Shown here: piece after piece, positions 49,801 to 62,118 of the stretch | Layout of the letters: each line of letters opens with the position of its first letter | How positions within the stretch are numbered: the first letter of the stretch is position 1 | Source: Lanius collurio | Lineage: Eukaryota > Chordata > Aves > Passeriformes > Laniidae | Direction of reading: 5' to 3' | Length of the DNA: 64,000 bases | Assembly (NCBI GenBank): GCA_020086605.1 | Contig: JACBWW010000023.1 | Span: 1,925,063 to 1,989,062 of the forward strand | Notes under the pieces: model-generated | What the model saw: the letters and a program-made list of their open reading frames with translations, nothing else | The model's database searches: none | Told to the model about the DNA's origin: nothing | Translations under genes and position numbers: made by a program

Positions 49801-52800
49801 CTAAACCAGTGAAAAAAAGGAGTGAGACTTCCCACCAGTGAGAAAAAGGTGAGAAGACAATAAAACTAGCCTGTACAAGAAAGCAGAATGTGGCCTCGGA
49901 TTAAATTGGCTGGTAATTTTTCCCTCAACATGGGATAACAAGCTCCAAAATTGTGCCCCCGCAGCTCTGAAAGCCTTTCCTGTGTTCATGAGAAATGCAC
50001 GAGGCAAAAGATCCCTCTCTGCTATTAAAGTATCATTTCAGAGAGAAATGGTAACTGTGAATAAATATGTCTTTACAGCTTAAGAACTTGCAGAAAAAAA
50101 CCATCTACAGAAAGGAAGAAAATACAGGGCTAGAGAATTCTTATCAAAACTTTAAAAACTTGAAATCCATTTTACAGGAGTAAAAAACAATGCATTTTGC
50201 AATTTTTAAATAACAGCACTGAGCAAACAGAAAACACACAACATTGTACAAACAGACAAATAAATGGAAACAATCTAAAGTTTTGGGAAAGTACTAACCA
50301 GTTACTGACAGCAGCTGTGAAACCCTCACCTCCATTTCCTCCCGATGAGACCTGTCTCTATCCTCAAACTCACGAGTTCTTCGTCGAGCCTCTTCAAAGG
50401 CTTGTTGTGCCAATGCATCCTCCTGCTACCAAAGCAAATGACACAGAGAGACACAAAAGGTGACCTTCACTTCCACCAAATCACATCACTTTGGAATATT
50501 AAGTATCCCTTGGCAGCAAAGTCAAGTATGTCCCACAGAACCTGCTAGAACACAGATGAGTTCCAGCAAATGTCAGTACAGGTTAATGAAATATTACTCA
50601 CCTTCACTACAGCAGTAGAGATAACCAAAGCTGGGATGCAGCTACTACTAAAATACCCTTTCAAATGAGAGCTGCTGTTCCAAAGTTTTAATGCTGCCTT
50701 TTCTTTTTTTTTTAAGGCTAGGAATTCTCAGAAGTTATATGTAAAAGGAAATATATTTTATTCTCCTTATAAAAGTCATTTTGAGGACAGTATTCACAGG
50801 TACAGCTAGACAGAGTCCACTAACATCACTATACAAACAATGATAATATTCTGGCATTTAAAAGAAAGCATCATCAAAGTTACAAACTGAATAAATCCTT
50901 CATTTTATCAAAAGCTGCTGCAGGTGCATCAGTATGAACATTCTTAATACTTGGGTATCGTTTATATTATTTCAATTTAGATGCCTAGGAAAGTACAAAG
51001 CAGAAATTATTCCTCCACCAATTTGCACACATTCCCATACAATGGAGGAGAAACCTGCAGGTTTTCAACAGCCCTTTTGCTTATTTTCAACAACCTTATG
51101 CACAGGAACAGATTTAATAAACTGACCCTCCAAAAAAAAAAAAAAGAAAAATCCTTCAAATTGTATTTTCTATTAGAAAATGTTTTAAATTAACTGTTAA
51201 TGGAGACCCAGTGTTAATTGGGTTAGAAGTTATTTTTCTTAAAGAGACCTTTTAACACATGTTCTGTTCCCCATCAGAATTCTAAAATTTTCAGACTGGA
51301 AGAGTCACATCTCAAGAGGCTCCACAATCCAGGAAGGGATAAACTATATTAGTTCTCCCTCCTTCTAGCTCTTCAACTATAGCTACAACTAACTCTGCTT
51401 ACAATTCCCACAAAAATGCAAATGTTATTTTAAAGTTGATAATTTTGAAAAAAGCTGACCTTGACTGTTAGAGGACATAAACACATAGAGAGCACAACTA
51501 AGTTTTAATATACCTGGGGACTAAGTGCATAAATTTTTCAATTTAAGATAAAGCATCCCCAGCCTGAGAAAATGTTAAATTGCCTTTTTTGCCGTGGGCA
51601 CAATTGTGGGCCCTGGAGCTGCTCTGTGAAATGATGTGAAGGGGCTCCCTCGTGGTCCAAGGCAGGGAAATACAAACAGCTGCCAACCCCAGACTGCCTT
51701 TTGCCGTTGCTTTCTGGGGACACCTATGCAAGGTTTAAAGCTGCCAACAAGATAATAGTTTAACACCATGTCTTATATTCAAGAGCAGAATTCGGCCCTT
51801 TACAGCCATTTTAATGTTCATACAAGGCATAGAAGGGAGGGTCAGAGAGTGGAAAGTAAGTTTATTCTTAATAATGCAGAAGGTTAGAGAGAAAACAGAT
51901 AAGCTTGTCTCCCAGATGACTCCAGAAAAGCTGCCTTAGTTCTAGTTTATAAAAGATCTGTATGTCTTTATTACCTTTTTTTTAGAAATAGGCTTAAATA
52001 GAAGCAGACTCTTTTTTATCAAAGGTTTTTGCATTTTACCATCATTTAGAGTGGTTACAAAATAAAAGGCTGACATACAGCCTCAGACAGAATATTTTAA
52101 AGAAATGGTCATAACCAAAAGAAACTAAATTAGAAATTCATGAGAAAAAAAATCAGTATGTTGACATCCAGAATGAAGATGTGTTGACAGCTGAAACACT
52201 GGTTTGCTCATGTCTGAGAAAGGGGATAAAAGCATCAGAACTTTTTTTTAGTAAAACATAAAATTCTGCTCTGTTCTTTGTGATACATTATAACAAATCA
52301 ACCAACCTCAATTTCATACAACAGGAATTTAACAAATATTTTTAAAAATGTTACACAATTCTAGTAATTAGAGTCCAGCAAATTCAGCTGTATGAGACCA
52401 AATTTATACATCTTACTTTTACTCTATAGAAATATTCCTAGTATGAAGCAAAACATGAGCTATATCAACATGACAACAGAACAAAAACAAACCTCCCAGT
52501 CCAGAAAATAAATTTAAAAAAGAAAAATTTTAAAAAGAGAATCTTACAAACACCCACACTTACACATGAATCCTCATAGCAGCCCAGTAGGAAAAGACTT
52601 GGTGAGATAGCAAGATGCCCTACTATGGAAGGGGTGCAAAAGTACTGAAGACAGAAACAGTCTCTTAAGGACACTCAGATATCAAATCCACAGAAATTTC
52701 AGCCCCAAAGAGGGAAGATTTTTAAGCATATATGTACGGTTTTGCATGTGTTGGTGCATCAAAGCCTGAGCAAGCAGTGGAATGAAGGCTTTCAGTAACA

Positions 52801-55528
52801 AAAAGCAAGATTGCTTAGTAGCAAGACACGGATAGACCGTGGATTAAGTAGAAAAACCAGTAGCTTAACGGGTACAATTAAAATGCTTCAATGTTAACAC
52901 ACGTGCATTCTCTTCCTAAAACATTTGGTTACCTGGTGAAGGGTAGTATATTTTCCAAAGTATGACAGCAAAGTAAAATTTTATCTGATCCCATCATTAG
53001 TACAAAGTGGTAAGAGACAGGAAAATGCAAGAGCACTACATTTGCATAAGACAAGCCTCCAAAAGTGAGGGGGTTGTGAAGAGTGGCTGGAGCTCTTACA
53101 AAGGACAGAGGGTACACAAGCAATACCGTGTGAGGCACTTAAAGCCCCTCTGACATCAGGGTTATTTTGGGGTCAAAGTCAGCAGTTCGGTCAACTGCCA
53201 CTACCAACATTACAACAGTTTTAAACAAGGAAGCAGAGTGACAGATACAGGAAAAAGGAAACTGAAGAATGTAAAAGACTGCCCAAATGTTTACAATACT
53301 AACACATATAAGGGTGCAGCTACTCCTGTGTCTGTACAATTCCTTATGACGCTGGGTACCCTTAAGTACTACTACTGTAGCAAAATGACCAATGATGACC
53401 TCACAGTTGCCAAGAATCATAAACTATAAACAAGTTACACACCTGTAATTGAGTGCAAACATCTCTTTAGATCCACGAAGTGCTATACCTCCAGCTCAGC
53501 ACCCTGTACTCACAACTCAGGAAAGCACTGACACCTGAGAGCATGCACACATCCCCTCACACACAAAGAGTAAATCACAACTTCAGTGCACAAACATTTT
53601 CTGAAGACAACAGAAGGGAATTGTTAAGTGTTGTTGAGACAGCAAATACACATTAGGAAACTAAAATAATCCAAGTACTTGCAAAAACATTTATTGGGAA
53701 ATTAAGAAGAGAAAAATGAAACCCACAGGTCATCTGACCCCTCTCCTTTTTGGAAGGGTGCCATTTTCTTCAGACACTCTCCAATTTTGGAGAGAGTGAC
53801 ACTGTTTCCTCTTGACTGCACATTCCCATCAGCCTGCTCTCAGTTCAGAAGTCCTGCAACTTAGCATTATGTATAAACTTAATAACTACAGATCAAGAAC
53901 CTTGGGATTTATCTTGCACATTCCTCAGGGCTCTACACTGGTCCTGGCTGTGGCCTGAAGGCCTCCTAATCCATGGAGTCCACAGCAGTGACTCTGCTGC
54001 AGCTGGAACTGAGCTTGCTCAAGTCACTGACACAGCTTTGCAAGTACTCAACACACAGCAAAGAGTGGATTTCGAGTAAAAGCTTCAGTCTGTGGCTTTT
54101 CTCATGGATTGACAAAGGATGGCAGGACTTTTTTCTCTTTCTGTGCATCATGATGGAAGTGTGCAGGGCTGTGACTGCTTCAAAGACACTTTGACACAAA
54201 GTGTTTCTCTTTAATCAAGAACACAGTCACATTAACATCACCTCATTAATGTGCAAAAAGTTAGGGAGAGGCAAAGCACAAAAGAGGAGTGATCTTGGTA
54301 TTTTGGAGGAATCAAAGGGTTTCTATTTGTTACATAGTGACCAGTGGTGGCTGCAGGAGGACTAAAACGGAAACCCCCAAGGAAGTGAGGGCTCAGAATG
54401 AGGCAAATGGTGGAAAAAAAAAGTGCCACCTCCTTTAAATCAGTTCCAATGCACAACTGCCAGGAGCGAACCCTCACAGGGCAAAGGGAATGTCAAGGTA
54501 ATTTGGAAAAACAGTTTGTATGAATGTTAAGCCAGGGGGGTCCATTTTTGCAAAAATCACCCAAATGTATGACACACATAGGGTACAACAAAGACAATCA
54601 CTGCTACACAAACCAGTTCAACTATTCACTACAGAAATGAACTGCTGAGTTTGTCACAAAATATAGATTGTAAGTCATAAATCTGGTAACTGATGTTACT
54701 ACATCCAATTTACTCTCCAATACAGAGGCAGGTGATCTGCACAGAAGCTCACACAAACCTGGTGCAGAAGCTTTTAATATCAATTAAGTGGATTTGTTAC
54801 CAAACTACATCTCAAAAGCAAAGATGTATCTCAAGTCCAACTAAATTAAAGAACCCTACAGCTGTGCAAGTGAACCTTTTCTCTGTCATAGCCACTTTGA
54901 AAGGCATTTCCTTTGTGTTAACTTTGTTTTTGTCCAAAGACTCAGGGGCTGGACAGTAATTTTGCTGGTAGGAAGTAGGCAGATAGGAAGTGAGTTCTCA
55001 AAAGCTGCCATACCTTAACAGAGCAGAGTCCATCAGTGCCAGAGGACAATTAAAAAACTCTGTTCATTCTCACTCATATGTAATAGAACAAAAAGCTACC
55101 AAAAAAGCCTCAACCACCCTAAAATAAACAGCTAAAATAGACTTCCCAGTTAAATTTTTACAAGTAACAGGCATAGTTTTTAAAATACTTTATTATTCTG
55201 TAGTGGAGTAACAGTGCAAAATCACCCAAAGTTGTAAATTACAAATGATTCCTGCCCCTAACATTTTGAGTGCATGTAGCTAAACTAGTGTTTCTGAACT
55301 TCTGTACTGTGAGTTTTATTTGGAGTTTGTACTCAAAGGCAAAAACTGTGCTTCCCTCTAGAAGAACAAACAAGTGTGTAAGGCACAGTAGCCAAGGGCA
55401 GACTGTCTTACCTGTGCTCTCTCTTCATCAAATTCCAGGCAGCCCATACCATCCAGTCTCTGTAGATCTATCCAGCCTTTCCAGATTACACAGACACCAT
55501 TGAGAATCATAGGTGCCTTCAAGTACAC
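37830..55528 (-). CDS. CBFB: CBFB (core-binding factor subunit beta), exons 4-6, 5' half missing
   Basis: The visible coding sequence is join of complement 55528-55412, 50425-50330 and 37898-37830. It encodes 93 residues plus stop. Both junctions are GT-AG and in phase. The peptide contains YLKAPMILNGVCVIWKGW, CLEFDEERAQ, FEDRDRSHREEME and SNLGSGDDLKLR, which match CBF-beta. The human protein is 187 residues, so these should be residues 95-187. CBF-beta is the non-DNA-binding partner of RUNX1-3: it raises their DNA affinity and protects them from degradation in the nucleus. Asn at position 10 of exon 4 corresponds to Asn104, a known RUNX-contact residue. Exons 1-3 lie beyond 64000. The tail reads GSGDD where I recall GGGDD in human. 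Confidence 0.97.
37899..50329 (-). other. CBFB intron 5
   Basis: 12.4 kb, AT-rich, with A-runs near 43135-43160 and short tandem ATAAACATTA units near 45003-45022. No exon, RNA gene or CR1 copy was recognised. By position it is the counterpart of the intron broken in human inv(16) leukaemia. Confidence 0.85.
50330..50425 (-). CDS. CBFB: CBFB exon 5 (tandem acceptor)
   Basis: 96 nt, phase 0 at both ends, donor GTGAGG. It encodes 32 residues (134-165), QEDALAQQAFEEARRRTREF then EDRDRSHREEME, a charged helix-prone stretch. The acceptor is a NAGNAG (TAGCAG), so a start at 50422 that drops the first Gln is also possible. Residue 165 at its end is the usual human CBFB junction in the inv(16) CBFB-MYH11 fusion. 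Confidence 0.96.
50426..55411 (-). other. CBFB intron 4
   Basis: 5.0 kb of AT-rich sequence with an A-run near 51130. I see no other content. Confidence 0.85.
55412..55528 (-). CDS. CBFB: CBFB exon 4
   Basis: 117 nt, phase 0 at both ends, acceptor TTTATTGCAG and donor GTAAGA. It encodes 39 residues (95-133), VYLKAPMILN to EFDEERAQ, the C-terminal part of the RUNX-binding domain, including the Asn104 contact residue. Symmetric phase means skipping it would preserve the frame. Confidence 0.97.
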
Positions 55529-57157
55529 CTGCAATAAAAGCAAAACACATGCTATGAATTTGCAAGCTCTTACACATGTGCCTGCACTATGAAAATACTG
55601 ATCCAGGAAGCTTCTATATGTATTCTTAGAAAAACATCCAAACCAGCTGGTAACATAAGACTCCATTTAACAGCTTCTACTGCTTCCTTTCCAAGAACTC
55701 ATTTTAATCAAGTGAGTGCTTTAACTCTTGCCTACTGTACTGGATGGAATAAATTTAAGCTGTGTTCTCATTTTATAAACTGGTGTGCACCAGGATTTAG
55801 TTAGAATTCTTACTGCTTGCAATTAAACTAAGAGTCTTTCTAGTCAGCTTACCTTTCTATCACAAAGGAAGTGGCATGCTGCCAGACAGGGAGGATCCTA
55901 CAGCACATTTAAATTAGTTAAATGAGCACACATCTTCCTACTCCTGAGAAACACTGTATTTTATCCCAATAAATGAGCAATTTCAACAAAGAGCAAGCAC
56001 TGGTTTCAGTCCTCCTCAAATTTACAAACGACTCAGAGTTCACTAAAATACACCACATTCACATTGTGCTAAAAATAAGGAAGTCTTCCTGTGTCAATTC
56101 TAGCATGTGTGAAAGACTTTTCAAAAGAAGCAACACCAGCTGATGAAACCCAAGTACAGCACCAATGTTCACCATGCCCTGTGCTGCAGCACAGAGTAAT
56201 AATGCATGATCGTAAGGCCCTACATCTAGATAACAGTAGACAGTACAGTGATGTCACAAGGAAACTTAAAAAGAAGCAAATACAGCCCTAAATGAGTTTG
56301 GCATGTTATACTTAATGACATCAGTCTTAAATAAAATAAAGAGTCACAGCAAAATTACCTAGATTGTACAGAAAAGAAAAAAAAATTTTAAAAAATCAAC
56401 CTTCAGTAGTTATTTTAGCCTACTTGGCAAGTCAAAACCTCTCATGGAACAGGAGTTTGTCTTCGTTGAATCACTAGAGAGGCAAACCCGCACACACTCC
56501 TGCGCCCACTTCAGACTGAGAGATTGCTCAGACATTCCAAATCCATTTGAGTTTTTCCAGCCTTCAGGAGCAGCTAGGTAGGGGAACTTTCACACAGCGC
56601 CTCCTCTAACAGTTCTAAATTAATCCTCTGGCAAATCCTCATCAAAGCGTAATTGATGTTTAGCACTATAATGTATTTCAAAGCACCCCCACTGTGCCTA
56701 CTTGCTCAGTTCCACACTTACCAACTAAGGCCATTCAAGCGAAAAAAGAAAGGGCTTGAGAAAGAGGCACAGAGGAAGGGAAGCCCCCCTTATGCAAAGG
56801 ATGTGCTGGCAGAATTAAGCACTCAACAACATGAAAGGCAACCCATGGTTGGAAAAAAGGGAGCAAATAGCATGAATCCAACTGACAAACAATGTAATGT
56901 TATTTGCCAAAGAAAACAAACATTTGATCTCCAAGCCTGATTTTTACAACTTATCACACTTCAGTATGAAGTGACATACTCTAGACCTTTTAATTAGTAC
57001 AGCATGCAGCAGCTCAGTAATGAAGCAATAAATGTTAGTTTGAGCTATCTTGTTCCCACCAGCACTTCTACTGCAGGGTCTCGGCTAAGGGCACAGCCTG
57101 GTTTTCTGTGCCTGCACTCACAGACCATCTGTGAGAGTCATCACACCTCAGCCTTGG

Positions 57158-57187
57158 GTGGGGACAGCACACCGTGGGGACAGCACA
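57158..57187. repeat. 14-bp tandem duplication
   Basis: GTGGGGACAGCACA occurs at 57158-57171 and again at 57174-57187, a 16-bp period with two copies. Confidence 0.8.
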
Positions 57188-60100
57188 TCAGGCACATCTA
57201 CCAGCCAATAGCCTCTGCGAGCAGAGGTGTCAGAACCAGCATGAGTACGATGTGGACTACCAGGAAACCACCTCCCACAGCCCTCACATCAAGATTAAAC
57301 ATTTCAAACACGTGAAATACATTGCAGCCCTTCAGCACAGTCTCCACTCATTCATCTCACAAGAAACAAATAAAGAACATAGCATCAATTTAATAAAGGT
57401 GTTTAATTAGTTTGGAAGTGAAGGACAGATAAGAAAGGTTACTGGAACTGTCATTCTTTTCTAAAGAAAATGAAGAATAATCCAAGAGGGGAAATAAAAA
57501 GGCAGTATAAGCTAACCATGGGTCTGTAAAGACAAAACAGCCTGTACTCTAATGCTGGTTATGTTTTGCAGGAGCAAACAAGCACTTTGCTGATCTTCAT
57601 TTACAGTTTACCTCTCACTCAACTTCCTCAATCCTTCTGGCCTACAACAGCAGCCTGTGACATAGGCATAGGCCTTCCCAAAGATGACAAAACCAGCTTT
57701 CCAAGTTGTCCAGGAATACTTTTTGTTTGTTTCTTTGATAAGGAATATTATGCTGCCACTAACTCGTTTCAGTGGCCATTCAACTGCCTTGGTCACTGCA
57801 GCTGCCAGTGCACTACATGCAAACTTCCTCCCTCAGTGCAAACAGCAGGTAGCTCAGATGTAGCTGCTGAGGGCTCAATACTTCAAATGCCCCATGCATC
57901 ACCTGGAAGCCTGAGCAGCACTGCAAATTCTATGAAAGTCTTCAGAAGTCAAAGGGGAAACAAGTCAAGAGAGCTGATGGGATTCCTGATTCCTACAATC
58001 TGCCCTGAGCACACCAGTCAACAGCTGAGCTGCTGACACAGCAGCTCGGGAACCCCTGGCACGCAGCCTGACCTTTCCAGATAAAGTAGTCTGCCCTTGC
58101 TCCTGAATCAGAGCCCTGGAAGCCTTACAACACCGGATTCAGGAGTCTTCAAAACTCTGATAAACAAACATTTTTCACTTCTGAAAGCATGAATTCCTTT
58201 TCAAGATATTCAGAATTTTGAAATTACCACATAATCATTCAAACGTAGTAATTATTCATCTTGAAACTCCACAAGCTTATGCAGGAACTTTTCTCTCACT
58301 AAAACACAATAATGCACACTGGTACTTTTTAATTTTAGAGAAAGGAATTTAAACTCCTTTTCCCCTCCTCTCCTCTTTCAGGAAAATGGAAACCACCTAA
58401 GATTATAGCCAAAAACGTTTAACCACATATTTCCTTCTTTTCAGATAAAGCCATGTTGGCTCCCTTTCAACTTCTGAACTTAACAGAATTATTAATAAAT
58501 TACTGCTCTGTCTGTGAACACATGATCTATTATGGCACCTCAAAATCCAGCAAAGTGGCCTTTTAAAAAATTTCTGAATTGTCTGCTCTGAAAATTGCCT
58601 CAAGACAGTCATGGTAGGAGACCAAGGGCAAAAGCTGAATTTATTTCTAAAAAGACCCAAAATTACCCCCTCCCTAATATTATAGAAGTAGATAAAAGCA
58701 TGTCTTTGTTAGAACAACTCTTTCAAGGTTTTATTGCTAACCCCAGATTACCTGCATTTAAATAAATTTATAAATCCTCCACACACCTCTGGGTGCTTTT
58801 CATAATAATGCCTGGCAGTCAGTGCTGTAAAACTGAAGAGGCAGGTGAAAAGCACTACAGAACAGAAGGAAGGAGGAAAGGTTGGAAGTCAGGCAATTAC
58901 CAAATTCATATTCAGTGGACAAATTCAATGTTACATAAAGAAACACTGTTATAGGACAGACAAGAGGAACAGCTAAATTATATAGCAGCCTCTTTTCAGA
59001 ATACAGTCCATCCTATAAACCAAAGGAAGTATGGATTTTCTGCCACTGACAGTGGACAGTTGTGCAAATAAGTCAAAAATTTTTGTACACATGTTGACAG
59101 ATGAGAATAAGTTCTCTCCCATTTTGCACCTTCATTTTCCACACACTGGCACAGCCAAAGCTCTGTTAAGACTACGAGACTTAGGTAAACAGTCATATAT
59201 TGAAATATGCAATTTTTACTAGTTTATAGCAGCTGAATTTTTGTTCAGGTGGCTATTACAGAACTAATTTAATCTTAAATGACATTTTCCATCTCAAACT
59301 CCTACTACCGACCAAAGTAGCATTAGAATTTTTAAATGACAAATATAGACATGTTACTTTAACATTGGAAGCAGGCTTTTCATATTAGAACAAATATTCT
59401 GCTTGCTGAGTGAACAAGCAGTAAGAGTAAACACTCTTATCTGCTGGCAGATTATCTGGACAGAGGACAAACAGCACAATAAATACACACAAACTTGAAG
59501 GTGCTGTGTGAATAGGCTTAGTTGGGTTCTTAAGTCGTTGAGCTGTGTTTGTGACTCCCCGCTGGCTTGTTCTCAAAGACCTCCGTGCCACACCTTCAAC
59601 ATATACTATATCTCACCTTCCCTTTTGTACTCTTTCAACTAATCTGTTATTTCTTTTCATCTGCATTTAAATCAGCAACCTTCTCCCCCAACTCCAACTA
59701 ACTGGGAGCTATCTCTCTTGTTAAGAACAGGCAGAAATAAGGCTCCTGTAACACCATTCATTCATAATTTAAAATCCAAACTATTTAAATAGAGGACAAT
59801 TCTCAATAACTTTTTAAAAAGCTACTTCATTTTAGTACAAGACAAAAAACCTCAGTTTCACATCCTATTTTAGTCATCTAGTAAACCCTTATCTCTCAAC
59901 AGCAGGATAGTTAACTGATCTGCTGGAGGTATGCTATCTGTGTGCTCCATCCACACATCCTGCAGTTACAGAAAATGCTCCTTCTCCCTACAGCAACCAA
60001 GCCATTTCCTCCCCCAGAGATTGCACACAGTTCTCACCACCCACCAACTAATGAATCAGCAGGCTCACAACAGCCAGCAACATGGAGATCAACTTCACCC

Positions 60101-60787
60101 CCCAGGAAACACCAGTCCCCAGTGAAGTGGTGCAGTCCCCTCCCTTCTGTTTTCATTTTCCCAGCACACTGGAGCAAAATGCATTCTTTCAGAAGAGGCT
60201 CAGTTCTGACTCACCCCCTGCCTCATCACGCACACATCTGCCCATTCATAACCACTCACATGGGCGGCCCCTCAGCCCCTCTCGGCTGAGCCACGTCCGT
60301 CCATCCATCCCACCTCTGATCCCATCTGCCCCTGAATCATACCCCACTTTTAAATATTTAAACAGCAGTCTCCCTGGTGATTTCATATGTGAAACACTGA
60401 CCACTAAGAAAGAAACAGCTTTGAACACTTACTCCCAGAAAGGTGTTAAATCAGGTAAGGCAAACCTCATCATTTCAGCTTCTCTTAACAGTATCTGTAT
60501 ACATTGGCAAGTAAAAGGAAACAACTTGTACAAAATGTTCAAATGACAAATTATGTTTCCTTTAACAGCAACAGCATATGATTATATACACAGTTTCAAA
60601 AATAAAATGCTGCAATCTTCCCATAGAGATGCAGCATGACTGCTCGGAAATGTAAATTTGCATCAGTCCCATCCCTGTGTTGCCCCCAAAATACCAAGAC
60701 ACACTTTCACATCACAGAGAGGGGTCTCTACCCTGCATTGCAGCAATGGGGGCAAAGCATGAGAGAGGAAGAAAGAAATGCAAAATT

Positions 60788-60806
60788 AAAAAAAAAAAAA
60801 AAAAAA
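60788..60806. repeat. Poly(A) run
   Basis: About 19 consecutive A in CBFB intron 3. No AATAAA lies just before it, so there is no sign of a retroposed transcript. Confidence 0.8.
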
Positions 60807-62084
60807 GGCTTTTCTAAAACTTTGCAACAGAACTTACAGACTAAAATCCTCAATTATTTGGGGAACAAAACACAATAGTAACTTCATTAGTGTAACAACA
60901 ATTGAAGTTACAGCAAAAGCTGATCACTCAAGGCTTCACACTACACTTCCAGATATTCATCATTAGTTTAAAAGAAACTAATGACAAGCAACCAAGTCAT
61001 GAACAGGGTTTACAGCATTTATCTGATTTTCTAAGTTTAATTCCCATACACTAACTTTGTAAGATAATTTAAACTGCAATGAAACACAAATAGAAACAGC
61101 TGAAAAGAATCCCATTTAGGAAGAGACTGTGAGTGAAATTATTTTAATTTTTTTAGTTCTTTTAATTTGGATCAATCCTTCTGTCTTGTGCCTCAAAACA
61201 CATTATCCTTTCTTCAAACACACAAAGAAAATGTCTTCAATTCTAAATGCTACATGTTGGAATTTCTTCCATTATATGAGAATGAGGTTTTGGTTAAAAT
61301 TCAAACCTTATACTCTTCTGCAAAAATGTACAGGAATTGATACTTTCTGACCAAACAAGAGTCTTTCCTAAACACTTCTACATAGATGACCCAGTTGTGG
61401 CTTTCAAGATGAATATAGCTTCAAGTTTCTCAAGGGTGGCAGCTATTGCACAGCTGTACCACACCTCCACCAACAGGTCCTTGGTGGCTCCTAAGCAGCT
61501 GCCAAGGTGGGACTTCTGGGACAGCTCCGGCCAGGGCAGGATCACAGCCCAGGGACACCCCCTTGGGCCCAGCACCACTGTTTCTCTGCCTGGGACCTGT
61601 TCCTTCAGCTCTGCTTCCTTGTGATCACACAGAGACATTTCACTTGCAACTGAGGAAAGAATGCACTCTAATTCACAACTAGGAAAACACCTCCAAACAT
61701 ACTGCACCTCTCTGTGATATGAATTTTCACCTTCATAGCAAAACCTGATGATCTGATACAATGTACACTTTGGCCAATTTTAAAGTATGCTTATATAAGT
61801 CACCAGGTTTTATTACAAGTATAAGTAAAGACTGAGATGCAACATAACCCATTTTTACAGTTCTATGTAGCAAAAATACCCATGTACAGACTCACTTCAA
61901 AAATATCTTTGTAAGTAATAACAGAGCTGTGACAAAACCTCTCTCAACTTGCTTTGTGTACTACTGAAATATTACAGTGATAGGGTTTGATTTCCAAAAC
62001 ATCAAAAAAAGAATAGCTGAAGAACTTTCCTTACCTTACTGGAGAGCCAGGCTTTAAAAGTTCCTTGTAGAAAAAACTGGTAGT

Positions 62085-62118
62085 TTTTTGTTTGTTTGTT
62101 TGTTTGTTTTTTGTTTGA
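62085..62118. repeat. (TTTG)n simple repeat
   Basis: Several consecutive TTTG units interrupted by one longer T-run. It is probably variable in length between individuals. Confidence 0.8.

Noticed and set aside
57566..58036. 156-codon plus-strand open frame antisense within CBFB intron 3
   Set aside because: The translation has no recognisable domain. Frames of this size are expected by chance in 64 kb.
60082..60546. 154-codon plus-strand open frame in CBFB intron 3
   Set aside because: Pro/Ser/His-rich low-information translation in a C-rich patch, with no family match or transcript signals.
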